Assembly: GCA_030512295.1 (NCBI GenBank)
Contig: JAULSR010000003.1
Span: 1,736,001-1,800,000, forward strand
Source: Bombardia bombarda
Lineage: Eukaryota > Ascomycota > Sordariomycetes > Sordariales > Lasiosphaeriaceae
Direction: 5' to 3'
DNA: 64,000 nt
Made by a program: the position numbers and the translations under genes. Positions 11,360 through 22,564 of the stretch are shown here, piece by piece (positions within the stretch are counted from its first letter, which is position 1; each line of letters starts with the position of its first letter). The notes below the pieces were generated by a model. It was not told the origin of the DNA. It did not search any database and saw only the letters and a program-made list of their open reading frames with translations.

Positions 11360-12119
11360 AGCGTGACTCGACTGAGTCATGCTGGGGGTCTTAGATCTAA
11401 GGCCCTCGCGTCGCACACGGGCGGGTGTCGGTGTGTGAGTTAAATAATGTATATATTTTTGTTGGAGGCCTGGTGCGTTATGGGGGAGTACATATGGGCA
11501 GGCGGGTGGCAAGGTCGGTATCCAGCTGATGTCTGGTGTGTCTTTCGGAGTTTGGGGTGGTGAAATAAGCGGGTGTGATTTCATTGATGATTGCGAGGGT
11601 ATTTGTAATGATGGGAGGTTTGATGAGATACGAAAAGCAAGATATGAATGTCTCGGGAAAGCTATGCATGCTATTTAGCTGGTCACAGCACAGCGCTGGG
11701 AGGCCTGTCGGTGGTTGGATCGGACCTAGGTAACTGATGGTTTGCATATGGGAGGAGAAATTGAGGATTAAGCCCACTGACATTGGGCAGTAGTATCTAT
11801 ACTAGCAAACAAATTTAGTAAAAAGATTTTTGATCAAAATGGTTCGATGATTTCCTCACGTGGTGTTGGATGTTCCTGGGTACGGGTTAGTCGGCAGATC
11901 CCCGCCCCTTGACAAGGAAGCCGATTTTTCCGAGGCAACCCGTCGCGGCCCGCGCCTTTCTTTTTCCAGGATGCCCCTCCCCGCATCCCAATCTCCACAA
12001 GATGCGATCAGACGATGCGGTCTTGTTGCACCAACAACCTAAAAGAGCAAGCGTCAAATATTTCCATCCAAACTCTTTTTTTACTGGGTAATGACAGCTG
12101 AGCTGTAGAACAAGCAACC
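11360..12119. other. Intergenic between esterase and D-lactate dehydrogenase
   Basis: 760 bp with the esterase 3' UTR and the dehydrogenase promoter. No gene or repeat seen. Confidence 0.5.
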
Positions 12120-14087
12120 ATGCTTCCACCACGTTCTGCATCATCGTTCCGAGTCGTGTCTGGATTGACGCGCCAGGTGAATCTTCAGCACGCGAGGCGG
12201 CACATCACCCATGGACGATATTATCCCAGCAGCAGCAGCAGCAGCAGCATCTTTTCATCATCACCCACAGCAGCTTCACGTCCGTCCTTTCTTCCGCCTT
12301 CTTGCCGATGGACGACCACAAGCAGTCATCCGCCACCACCACAACCACCACCACCGCCTCCCCAAAACCAGACCCTAACCCAGGCCCAAACCGCCCACCA
12401 AAACAAAACAAAATGGCAAGGCCGCTACTTCCAACTCGGCCTCTTTGCCATCACCGCCCTCGCCTTCGCCCTCGGCCACCTCAACGCCAGCTGGCACCCC
12501 AACGCCTTCAGGTACGCGCGCCGCAAGAAGATGCTCGCGGCCGTTGACGAAATCAACCACGTCCTCCAACAATCTCGTCTCGGCACTGACGACGAAAACG
12601 ACGACACCTTCGTAACCTACGACCCCGTCGCCCTCGACGCAGTCGGCCACTCGGAATGGTCGACCTCCAACTCCCCCGTCCGCGCGGTGGCCATCGTCTA
12701 CCCGCGCACGACCGCCGACGTGGTGGAGATCGCCAAGATCTGCCACCGGGACCGCGTGCCCATGGTGCCCTACGGCGCGGGCTCGTCGGTGGAGGGGAGC
12801 TTCGCGCAGCCGTTCAGCGGGTTGGTGATCAGTTTCGAGCGGATGGACGAGATCGTGGCGTTTCATCCGGGTGATATGGACGTGGTAGTCCAGCCGGGGG
12901 TGAACTGGGTTGATCTAAACGAGGAGATTAAGTCATCGGGGCTGTTCCTGCCCATGGACCCCAGCCCGACGGCCACGATCGGCGGGATGGTGGGCACCAA
13001 CTGCTCTGGTACCAATGCGTACCGGTACGGGACAATGCGCGACTGGGTGCTGAACGTGACGGTCGTGCTGCCGGATGGGCGGGTGGTCAAGACGCGGCGG
13101 CGGCCGCGCAAGACGAGCGCGGGGTATGACCTGACGGGGCTGCTTGTGGGGGCTGAGGGCACGCTGGGGATCGTGACGGAGGTGACGCTGCGGCTGGCGC
13201 CGGTGCCGGAGGAGACGAGCGTGGCGGTCGTGGCGTTCCCGAGTATGTGGGACGCGGCGGCGGCGGCGGAGAGGCTGATTCGGGATGGCGTGCAGCTGGC
13301 GGCGCTGGAGATTATGGACGAGGTGCAGATGCGGATGCTGAATGAGCATGGGAGCGAGAAAGTCAAAAGGAGGAGGTGGGAGGAGAGGCCGACGTTGTTT
13401 TTGAAGTTTGCGGGGAGGCGGGAGGGGATCAGGGGGGATGTGGAGAGGGTGGCGGGGATTGTGGCGGGTTTTACTGATGGGGGTGCTGAGGGTGGAAAGG
13501 GGTTGTGGGCGTTGGTGAAGGAGAGGGTTTGGGGAGAGGGAGGGAGGAAAGGGGCGTTGGTTTTTGCAAGGTCGAAGGAGGAGGAGATGGATTTGTGGGC
13601 GGCGAGGAAGGAGGCGCTGTTTACGATGCTTAGTATTCGTCCGCCGGGGACAGAGATCTGGTCGACGGATGTGGCGGTGCCGATATCGAGGCTGGCGGAG
13701 ATTATTGATGTGTCGAAGAAGGAGTGCGGCGAGCTGGGCATCTTTGCCAGCGTCATTGGCCATGTGGGAGATGGGAACTTTCATGTCGCAATGATGTATG
13801 ACCCGCAGAATGCGGAGCAGACGCAGGCTGTTTCGCGGTGTGTCAAGAATATGATGAAGAGGGCCCTGGAGATGGAGGGGACCGTGTCTGGGGAGCATGC
13901 GATTGGCATTGGGAAAAAGGGGTATCTTGTTGAAGAGCTGGGGGAGGAGACGATTGGGTTGATGCATGCGCTGAAGATGACTGTCGATAACAAGTGGATT
14001 ATGAATCCGGGCAAGGTGATTGATTTGGATGACAGGTATAAGATCAAGCCGTGGTTCAAAGAAGGTACCAGAGCACGATGGGAATAG
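12120..14087 (+). CDS. DLD1: D-lactate dehydrogenase (cytochrome c), mitochondrial
   Basis: Single exon of 655 codons. The N-terminus is rich in Arg and Ser (mitochondrial targeting type), with a poly-Ser run from an AGC repeat near 12228-12250, then a hydrophobic segment (LGLFAITALAFALG) that could anchor it to the inner membrane. The FAD-binding domain of the PCMH/VAO type follows (VPYGAGSSVEGSF, FLPMDPSPTATIGGMVGTNCSG, LVGAEGTLGIVTEV), then the FAD-oxidase C-terminal domain with VIGHVGDGNFHV and SGEHAIGIGKKGYL. It should oxidise D-lactate to pyruvate and pass electrons to cytochrome c. A glycolate-oxidase-like relative is possible, but the length, targeting region and motifs fit DLD best. 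It is convergent with the cupredoxin gene. Confidence 0.9.
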   Translation: MLPPRSASSFRVVSGLTRQVNLQHARRHITHGRYYPSSSSSSSIFSSSPTAASRPSFLPPSCRWTTTSSHPPPPQPPPPPPQNQTLTQAQTAHQNKTKWQGRYFQLGLFAITALAFALGHLNASWHPNAFRYARRKKMLAAVDEINHVLQQSRLGTDDENDDTFVTYDPVALDAVGHSEWSTSNSPVRAVAIVYPRTTADVVEIAKICHRDRVPMVPYGAGSSVEGSFAQPFSGLVISFERMDEIVAFHPGDMDVVVQPGVNWVDLNEEIKSSGLFLPMDPSPTATIGGMVGTNCSGTNAYRYGTMRDWVLNVTVVLPDGRVVKTRRRPRKTSAGYDLTGLLVGAEGTLGIVTEVTLRLAPVPEETSVAVVAFPSMWDAAAAAERLIRDGVQLAALEIMDEVQMRMLNEHGSEKVKRRRWEERPTLFLKFAGRREGIRGDVERVAGIVAGFTDGGAEGGKGLWALVKERVWGEGGRKGALVFARSKEEEMDLWAARKEALFTMLSIRPPGTEIWSTDVAVPISRLAEIIDVSKKECGELGIFASVIGHVGDGNFHVAMMYDPQNAEQTQAVSRCVKNMMKRALEMEGTVSGEHAIGIGKKGYLVEELGEETIGLMHALKMTVDNKWIMNPGKVIDLDDRYKIKPWFKEGTRARWE

Positions 14088-14320
14088 GGGCAATCTTGCA
14101 CGACATGTAGCCAATTCTATGCCATTATGTTCTGATGTTCTAAACCGTTACAGCTCAATTTGTAGCCAGTCCACCACCCACCAACTAGTCTGTCTATACA
14201 CCTCTAAGACACTGGTCTAACCACTAGAACTACACCATCAGATTCTTGCTTTTGTCCAACAACACTATCAATACAGGATACAACAAACAGCTAGCAGTAT
14301 CTATGGTCTCCTCTCTCCAA

Positions 14321-15082
14321 TCAAGCCATCAACACCGCCGCCCCAATCGCCCCCAAGATGGTAACAAGAGACGCAGTCAGAGTCGCAGCGCCGTTCTTCT
14401 TTTCCGTCTCAGTAGCGCTAGGCGCGCTGGATGTGGTGGTTGCGCTGCCTGCTCCCGAAGCTGAAGGGGCGCTGGTTGTGCTTGAACTTGGCGTCGAAGA
14501 AGAGGAGGAGCCACTGTCAGCACCAGCGGCCACAACCTCGCCGCCAAACACGCCCGCCGGGGCCGACGACGTGGTCGACTTGGCGTTGGCCTTGTAGGCC
14601 ACGAGCGTCTGGTCGGAGGTGGGGTTGACGACGCCCGCCATGCCGGCCTGGCAGTGGCCGGCGACGGTGCAGTAGTAGAAGATGGGGTCGGTCGAGTTGA
14701 CAGTGACGCGGAAGACGTTGGGCTGTTGTGAGGTTTAGATGTTAGCATAGGTACCTAGGTAAGTAGTGGTTAGGGCGCAGTGGTGACTTACGTTCTCTTC
14801 GGCCACGGTAGAAAAAACGCCAGAGAAGAAGCCGCCCGTCTTGGCTGGGTTGCAGGGGCTGTCAAAGTCACTCATGGCGACGCTGTGAGTAGCTCCGTGG
14901 TAGTGATACTCGAGAACATCGCCTACGGCGGCTGTCGTGGTGTTTGGGGTGAACACCAAACGAGTCGGTCCTGCATCGCCATCCGTCGACACGTCGATCC
15001 TGACCGTCGTGGCGGTCACCTGGGAGACAAAGGCAGCTGCCACCAGGGCGAGCTTGGAAAGGGAGAAGGTGGAGAAAGACAT
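14321..15082 (-). CDS. GPI-anchored extracellular cupredoxin (serine-rich)
   Basis: Exons 15082-14792 and 14722-14321 (69-bp intron) encode 230 residues. There is a signal peptide (LALVAAAFVSQVTA), then a plastocyanin/azurin-like domain. The likely type-1 copper ligands are His66 (GATHSV) and Cys115, His120 and Met125 in YYCTVAGHCQAGM, so the copper site appears complete. A Ser/Thr/Ala-rich linker, probably O-glycosylated, leads to a C-terminal hydrophobic tail (LTASLVTILGAIGAAVLMA) of the kind removed on GPI attachment. It is probably a small cell-wall copper protein of the fungal extracellular serine-rich group; its redox partner is not known. Confidence 0.9.
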
Positions 15083-15669
15083 GTTGATGGTGTTGAAGAG
15101 ACTGTTGTTAGGTGGTAGTGAACGTGTTGATGTTGATGATAATGAGTGAATATATTGAAAGAGATGCTAAGGTGGTACAATATCGGTGAATCCAATGTCG
15201 TCTTATACCGGCAAGAGAGCGCCTGAAGCCAAAACATCATGCGATAGAGTTCAGGGAATGAATTCATCGTATTGAATCGCAACCTAGTAAGTGGAATAAA
15301 CATCCAACGTGGGCCGTCCCCATGCAGTAAACTGTAAATGTAAAAATGGTGTTGCCTGATAGGCACCCCCTGCAGAGATTGACACTAGAAACAATCGTCA
15401 AAGTTCTAGCTCCGCTGCGCCGTGCCCTGTCAGACGTGACAAATCCTACCAATACAACTGCTACCGCCACAGTAGGATAATTGTCCTCATTTAGCCATTG
15501 CTTCATTATAAATATACATCAGCATGAAGTAGAAAATGCTTCCTGAGTAGGTACCTAACTAGGTACCCTGGGTAGGGCTTTGTGCGCGATGGTTTCGGCC
15601 TCTGACCAGTACTCTCCGCCATGATTGCATCCTAAATATCTCAGCCTTGCCCCGTTCCAGGCTTCTATT
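15083..15669. other. Intergenic; promoter of the cupredoxin gene
   Basis: 587 bp with no gene. A TATAAG on the minus strand (15202-15207) lies about 120 bp before the cupredoxin ATG and may be its TATA element. Confidence 0.4.
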
Positions 15670-17006
15670 TCAGACCAACACAATTTCCCTTGCAGCATCA
15701 TCTGCTCCTGTTCCTCTCCACAATCCCCCATCCATCGCCCCACGAATGACCGCCGGCCCGACGACCTCAAACTCTATGGTGTGCCCCTTTCTCCTCAAGA
15801 CAAGCGGCAGGGCCACGCCCGCGACCAGTGCTATCAGGTCTCCCTTGCGCATTCCCAATGGCCCAGTTCCAATATACCCTTCGCTTGTAGAAAATAGACC
15901 ATGTGTTTGTGCCAGCATTCCCATACACCGCGTGAAATAGTTTCTTGCCGTCATAGACTTTAGTAGGCCGCTAACGACATAATCCACAACCTCGGTATCA
16001 TCGCGATGGCTCCATGTAGTACCGCTGGCAAGATTGAAGAGCGTGTGCCAGTTGCTGAGTTCTCAACGATCTTGCGCGTTAATTTGATCCTCTTCCTAGC
16101 CCGTCTGCCCGTCACGCTGCTTCTTTGTCGGTCGGCCCATCAACACCTCGTGCATGGCTTCATGTTGGGCAACGGACTCGTAGCCCTTGTCCGCCCGAAT
16201 ATTCTGCCGCACGAGAGATATCTATTTAACAAGCGATGAAATAACTCAACTTAGTGGACTTTCTGGGTCAACGGGAGTGGATATGTCTTCGTTTTGTATG
16301 GCCGAGGAAGTCTCAAAGGTCGCAAGACAAGAATCGTGGATCATACCCCTCACGATAAGGTAGTTCCCATGAACCATTGACCTAGGATTGGACCCATGCG
16401 TAGAGGAATTATCATTTGTGTTGTAGGCGAACGAGATCTCTGGCCAGCCGGTGTCGCTCTTTGGGGTGCTCCAGTCAGGCACCCAGGTCGGTGCTTCAGC
16501 GCTCGTCATGTTTCCGTCATTGTTCCTGCCACAAAGGACAAGGAGAGAAATATAGGACTTCTCCCAGGCAAGCAGGCTTGTAAGGAATTGATGGTAAACT
16601 ACTCCATATGGCAGTGAGTAGTCGGCCACGGCAATGTCGACATTGATCGTCTTCAAAACTCCGTAAAAGGCATAGGCCATGTCGTTCGGATGAGCTGCAT
16701 CACGCCACGGAGGACGATTTCTCTGCTGTCGAGTATTGTATCAGGACTGAAATCTGTGTGCACTAGATCTAGTCCGTGAGACATGGTGTCGCGCAGATAT
16801 GGTCCCTGAATTTGACTTGCCATGCAGGTATCCTGTATGCCAACCCAGAAAGTGAATATGTATAAACAAATAATGAAGTACGCTCCATAACAGCCCCATA
16901 TGAAGCGCAAGGCCGACATGAGGTCTCTGAATACACGAAAAATTAGAGACAGGAACGGTAAAGAAGGCAGCACGGCATGCAAGCAAGTGATTTTGATGTG
17001 GTACAT
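15670..17006 (-). pseudogene. HET-type (heterokaryon incompatibility) protein relic
   Basis: Pieces of one protein can be read in order. These are: FIWGCYGAYFIICLYIFTFW and IQGPYLRDTMSHGLDLVHTD (frame ending near 16653), then after a 1-nt shift near 16690-16710 AYAFYGVLKTINVDIAVADY, VVYHQFLTSLLAW and APTWVPDWSTP (16680-16246), and finally, in the same frame but after in-frame stops, GYIGTGPLGMRKGDLIALVA and VVGPAVIRGAMDG (15987-15670). The order and the C-terminal GYxGxGPxxxxxGD...LR...GxAxxxGxMDG pattern match the C-terminal region of fungal HET proteins. Four stops (near 16246, 16210, 16055 and 16025), a frameshift and the missing N-terminal HET domain mark it as a pseudogene. Family identity is from pattern memory only. 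Confidence 0.6.
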
Positions 17007-17585
17007 TTTCTAGTTCTGTAAGCTGTACAAGCAGTGAAGCTACAAGCAACGTTTTAGATCTGCAAACCTGCTCCGGGTACCGGCTTACTGACTGATATCG
17101 AACGATGAGGAAGGAACGAATGTGAATCTGAAACTGGTGGAACGATGACGCTTTTCTTCTCGAGGACCAGGAGCCCCTTCATTTTTCACCCAAAGCTCAT
17201 TGTCACGCCGGCCTATGTCGCTTGGGCCACTGATCCAGTTTCCAGCTGCCCTCGGGTAAGTGTGCATGGGGAATTATTTCGGTGATTCCCTGAGGTCCGG
17301 CTCAGTCACACCCCCATTGACAAGTCCACGAGTTCCATTCGCGGTCCAGTCATAATTACCTTTTTCGGGTCAACCCACCTCCGTGCATTCATTCTCTCAA
17401 ACACACACCGAGGAAAAAAGAAAGTTGGCGCAAAGATCGTTGCACAAATTCTGTGTTTGGGACTACTCTAAAGTTGTATAACATCTCCTCCCTCAGATGT
17501 GAAAATTACGTGCATCGCCCATCCCTCTCTCCCCATCTCGTGACTCTCACACCGCACAAAGCCCGCTACCCCCATAGCCGCCTCC
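17007..17585. other. Intergenic
   Basis: No recognisable gene. It may include eroded N-terminal sequence of the neighbouring HET relic, but I could not read any. Confidence 0.45.
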
Positions 17586-19263
17586 CTACACAACAGGCGC
17601 ATAAAAACTAAACCTCCCCCTCCCATCATACTTCCCCTTCAACCCCCTCAGCCTCTCCCCCCTCCACGCCTCACTCCCATACCACCCCTCCACCCCCTCA
17701 TCCCCAAACGCATAATTCACATACGCATGCGTCTCCCCCCGTCCACTCCCCTCCCTCAACAACCCCCTCAACCGGCCCCCCAACGCCCGCGCGCTCTCAT
17801 CCCTCGCCCCGCCCCCATCACTCACATACGACAGCAGCGGCGCCACCAGCAACCTATCCCCCGATAGGCAAACGCCGACGAGGCGGCATCGACCGCGGCC
17901 ACGCCCAGGGTCGAGTAGCCCTCGAACATGAAGAGCGAATCTAGGAAAGGCGAGCTGGGCGCGGTGGTGGCAGACGCAAAGAGGTCGTAGACCTGGCGCT
18001 GGGCGGTGGTGTTGTAGCGGGCAAGGTAGATGGGGAAGCGCGGGTTGGCGAGCCCGGCTTTCTGGCACGGCGGGGAGGCGAGCGAGATGCCGACCCAGCC
18101 GGCGAGGTCGCGGTAGGTGCCGGACTGCGGGGTGGTGGAGAAGGGGCCGAGGGCGCGGAAGGGTTGGGTGTAGGCGGGCGAGACGGCGGTGACGCCTTCT
18201 TGGATGATGTACATTGCTATTACGGGCTGGGAAGTTTGTTTGTCAGCGGTGAGCTACTTGGCTTACTTGGTGGATGGTGGATGGCAGTACTCACCCCATT
18301 CGGGTCAACATCGGGCAGGTTGAACCAGTAGGACCAGTTGTGCAGGTCGGCGGGCTGGGTGCCGTTCTTGAGGAGGTGGTCGTTGGCGGCCTGGTAGACG
18401 GCCTCGACCTTGTCGCCCGTGAACATGAGCGTCTCGATGGCCCAGTTCGTCTGCTCGAGGGGGTAGATCTTGACGGTGACCGAGGTGACGATGCCAAAGT
18501 TGTGGCCGGCGCCCTTCATGGCCCACCAGAGGTCCGACTGCGCGTCGATGGTGGCCAGGGTGCCGTTGGCGAGGACGACGTTCATGGACAGGAACTGGTC
18601 CGCGATGAGACCGTGGCGGCCCTGCAGCCAGCCGTGGCCGCCGCCGAGGGCGGGGCCGAGGTAGCTGACGCATTCGCATGTCCCGGTGACTATGGTGATG
18701 ATGGTAAGTTAGCTGGTTAATGTTATTTGGTGGTGAGGTGGGTATGAATGTGAGCTGACCTGTCTGCTTGCCCGCGGCCCACAGCGTGTCAGTCACGACC
18801 TTGGAGTTGGTGCCGCCGGAGATGGTGGCCGTCTTTCCATCGCTGGCGATCTCGACGCCGCTAAGCTGGCCCAGGTAGATCTCGATACCGTAGTCCATCT
18901 TGTCCAGAGTGGTGATGGAGCCGTGCACGCCATTGTATGCCAGGAAGGGCACGTTGTACCTGTCGGCCAATCTGACCTGACGTGACGAATGAGCAAAGAA
19001 CAAACCATCATGAGGAGAACACTCACAATCTCAGCGACGTCATTCTCCGTGCCGGGAACGACAACAAGATTGACCTTGGGCGCCCCAAGAACAGACCAAC
19101 GTTCCGAAGTCTCGTTGAACTGGCTCGAGCCTTGGAGGTAGATCTTGGTCGTGTTTGAGCACCTCGCTGCCAGTAAGCGAGGGTCGATGGTGCTCGGCAA
19201 GCATGACGCGCCGAGAGCCCAGAGAGCTGCTACTACGAGGGTTGATGCCTTTGGCCACTGCAT
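17586..19263 (-). CDS. Berberine-bridge-enzyme-like FAD oxidase, secreted; one 1-nt frameshift
   Basis: Exons 19263-19027, 18976-18760, 18689-18295 and 18226-17586 join in phase. There is a signal peptide (STLVVAALWALGASC). The VAO/PCMH FAD domain has FLAYNGVHGS, with the His expected to bind FAD, and VTGTCECVSYLGPALGGGHG, with the Cys expected to make the second covalent FAD bond. The C-terminal BBE domain ends YVNYAFGD..GW..RLRGLKGKYD..GRFSFYAPVV. In exon 4 the frame breaks after SSAFAYRG. Adding one base in the C5 run at 17858-17862 restores DRLLVAPLLSYVSD and a 496-aa protein of normal length. Such enzymes oxidise sugars, alkaloids or other small metabolites with O2. It lies beside a methyltransferase, a transcription-factor-like gene and an SDR. 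Confidence 0.85.
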
Positions 19264-20796
19264 TTGAAGCAATCGATGGTGTACACAAATCGACTTGAGT
19301 GCACAGAAGAGTAAAGGAAGAGGAAGGCGTTGCTCAACGTTTAAATCATCAAAAATAGCTCTCTAGCACCAATGATGGTTTAGCACCAATGATGGGGTCA
19401 ATAGGGGTCGGTCCATGAGGCTAGCTCCCTGGCAGATTAAACCAAGGATATTCCTAGCCCTATTTCGGGTCTGAAGGATCCATCTCGGTTGTTAGTTGCT
19501 GGACCAAGATTTAAGCGTGAACCCAGCAACATCGAGGCGAGTGGAACGTGCCGGTAACCGGTAGTGATACACGAGCGATCCCACCGCAACGGTCGGCGAC
19601 GTGATAGGCGGGTGTGTTTCTGGCGATGCGCCGCAATCGGACAGGGGCTTGGACAGACAAGACTGCAGCTCACTCACCCCGCAGCTTCAGGCAGCCATCA
19701 CGATATGGGGTGTCTCTTCTCGCCATCCGTGATGTTTTCTCAGAATCGTTCATGTGGTGATATTCTATGAACAAAGATCAAATCCTTTTTTAATAGAATG
19801 CTGGTGCCGTGACAGGTGTATGGTATCATGTCTGTTATGTTGCATTCTCGAATGAGGGATATACGTGTGGAGTTCTTTTATTTTGTGTCATTAATCAGTT
19901 GTAATAATTGTTTGATCTGTCTTGAGGAGTTTGCAGCATTATTTCGATGAGGATTATGATGTTGGAGGCCTCCAAGCGGGCAGGAGATTGTAGAATATGT
20001 GTGTGCAAGCAAATAATTGCTATCCATGACAAACGAGGGAGATAAATGCCAATCAAGAATCAAGACAGCAGCCTGGACAAGGTGCATCTCGCTCGTTAGC
20101 ATGCATTTTCTTGTGCGAGCCAAGTCGAGTCAGAACGGCAGTCTTCGAGATCGAAGTCGCGGGAGGGCAGGAACGCCCTGCTAACCGCCTACCCGCTCCA
20201 CGCCTCATTGTCGGTGGGTGATCCATTGTAAATGTGGTGCAACCAGCCATTTGGGGGCCCCGGCCACGAGATAGTGTTTCATTATCCTGAGTGGTTAGGG
20301 CATCTTGGTTAGTGGCTGAGCCCCTGCGCTTGCAATCTGATTGGCTTATTATCATTTTTTTTTCCTCCGTGATAAATTTGATTGGGCAATGCGGGAGGAG
20401 GCGACAGACATGTGCATGCGCAAGGCAGCAATCCCATTTCTGGGGATCTTTGAGGGTCTTTTGGACCTGGGTCGATGGTAGGGCGGCTCTGGGTGAGTGG
20501 CGCACAGCTATGTATAGGGGATCAATCTGCTTGCTCCTGTTTGCTGCTGCTTGCTTGGCTTCGCCACACAGATGAGGATGATGTGAGGGAATGACACACA
20601 CCGGTAGCCAGATTCTTTGCTATATTACCTCCTCAGGCGCACTGCAAACCTCAAACATGAAAAGAAAACATGAAAAGAAACCCAACCTCAATTTTATCCT
20701 GCCAAGTGGTCTTGAGGAGCTCACTGCACCTTTCGATCACCAGACCTAGTTCCAGTACCGTAACCTCATCCAACAAGAACAATTCAGTATTTGACC
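19264..20796. other. Intergenic (1.5 kb) between divergent oxidase and methyltransferase genes
   Basis: No supported gene. It holds the upstream regions of both flanking genes. The small frames on both strands do not resemble known proteins. Confidence 0.5.
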
Positions 20797-21767
20797 ATGG
20801 CATCGAACAATCCGCCGGGCGATTCAAATGCGGCGAATCTCGAAAGCTGGAACAAAAACGCCAGCTTCTGGGACCAGACCCTCGGGGACGGAAATGACAT
20901 GTTTCTCGAGTTAATCCTCCCAACACTTGAGGAGCTAGCAGAAGTCAAGGCCGGCCACAGGGTCCTCGACCTGGGGACTGGCAACGGTATAGTTGCAAGA
21001 CGGCTTGCACGCGATGGCGTCGACGTTCTCGCTACTGACTACAGCGAATCGCAACTCGAGAATGCCCGACGGCGCACCGCAGCGAGTGGAAAGACTATCA
21101 CATTCGAGCAACTCGATCTTCTGAGCAGGTCTGCGCTGGACAAGTTCGCGAAGAAACATGCTGGGTAAGCCTACTTGCACCTCTATTGCGCAATACTGAT
21201 CAGCTATGGACTGACCATGAATCTCATCGCAGGGAATTCGACGTTATCACGGGGAGCATGCTGCTCAAGGAGCTATCAGACCTCAAACCCCTTGCGGACT
21301 TCCTGCCCAAAGTTCTGAGGCCCAGCGGAAGAGTCATCATGGCCAACCTGCACCCCTGCTTCCACAAGCCAGCCGCCCACCGCGTCATCGAAGTAGCCGA
21401 AAACCCCAATACAGGAGTTCAGGAAATTCAGACATCGATCAAAGTCACAAAGTATCTCCACATCGACCCTGTCCAGAGCCAGGCACTTAGGGGACAGCCG
21501 GAACCTCTCGTGAGTTCTTCCTCCTCGCTGTTTGTGGGGATTTGCGCTAACGTGTTGACCATCATCCAGATTTGGTTCCCTCGCCCCATCCACGAGCTCC
21601 TGGAGCCCTTCTTCGATGCCGGCCTGGCGATGAACAGGGTGCGCGAGCCCGCGTTTCCACCAAACAAGCTTGATGTCCAGCAGACTCATTCCTACCACAA
21701 CTATCCCCAAATCCCGATGCAGTTCATCTTCAGGCTCGTCCCCGCAGTTCCCGGAGTGGTTCAGTAA
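20797..21767 (+). CDS. Class I SAM-dependent methyltransferase
   Basis: Three exons (20797-21164, 21233-21509, 21570-21767) encode 280 residues. The Rossmann motif I is VLDLGTGNGIVARRL at residues 56-70, followed by the acidic end of beta-2 (LATDYSESQLENAR) and the motif around TFEQLDLL. The C-terminal half has FLPKVLRPSGRVIMANLHPC, typical of small-molecule methyltransferases of the Methyltransf_11/25 type. There is no signal peptide, so it is probably cytosolic. The ATG at 20797 is preferred; it lies in CCATGG context. The acceptor molecule is unknown. Closeness to an oxidase, a regulator and a reductase would fit tailoring of a metabolite, but that is inference. Confidence 0.87.
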
Positions 21768-22564
21768 GGGCACGGTGAGAACGGATTAGGAAGCAGTTGC
21801 ATGTGTTGCAACAACTGAATGTAGCTGGGCTGGGATATGGGAAGCGAGTCGAGATCTGTCTCAGCTCATGAGGAAAAGGCAGGCAATATAAAAATCAGAG
21901 AACCGGATTTGAGAGCGTCGATGATACTATTCATGGCAGTTAGGAAGAAGGCAGACATCAAACCGATGATGGTATCACCATAGCAACGAACTATGCCCAC
22001 ACTGGAGAATGGGTGCTTTATTATACAAGATCTCAGCAGTTAATCGAAGTTCAGGCATGGGATCAAAGCGAGCGGGATTTCCCTGTCGTCTTGTCAGGAA
22101 AACCATAGCTGCCTGTCTCTTTCCATGTTATATGCCCCTGGTCAGGCAACTTGAACTTTATCGCCACCGTTCATGCTGCCTCGGTGCAATATATCGTCCT
22201 GTTATGATCTCTTCTATTTACCAGTGTTCATTTTGAGATCATGAGTGCCCCCCTCAAAGGCCATATTCACAACGTCTTCTTGCGTTGTTCTAACCTCTTC
22301 TACCTAGCCGGGAAAAGGGGGTTGGCAAAATGCTGTCTTCTAGCCCGATATCAGTCTAGGCTGTGCTGTAGAATGAATCACTATTAATTGGCCAGCCTTG
22401 ATCGGGTTGCCTCATCTCATGGCGTCACGAAGAAGAAGTTGGGTCAGGTTTCCGTTCAATAAAGCGGCATCATTTCCATCCCACAGCATCTGGCGACTTT
22501 CCTTTTCACCACCAACGTCTTTCGCCACCTTTTGGTCCTCCCTTAGAGGTCTCCATCTTCCACC
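21768..22564. other. Intergenic
   Basis: About 800 bp without a supported gene. Confidence 0.5.

Noticed and set aside
20285..20330. tRNA-like fragment (GTGGTTAGGGC)
   Set aside because: No matching acceptor stem, anticodon arm or GGTTCRA box could be found.
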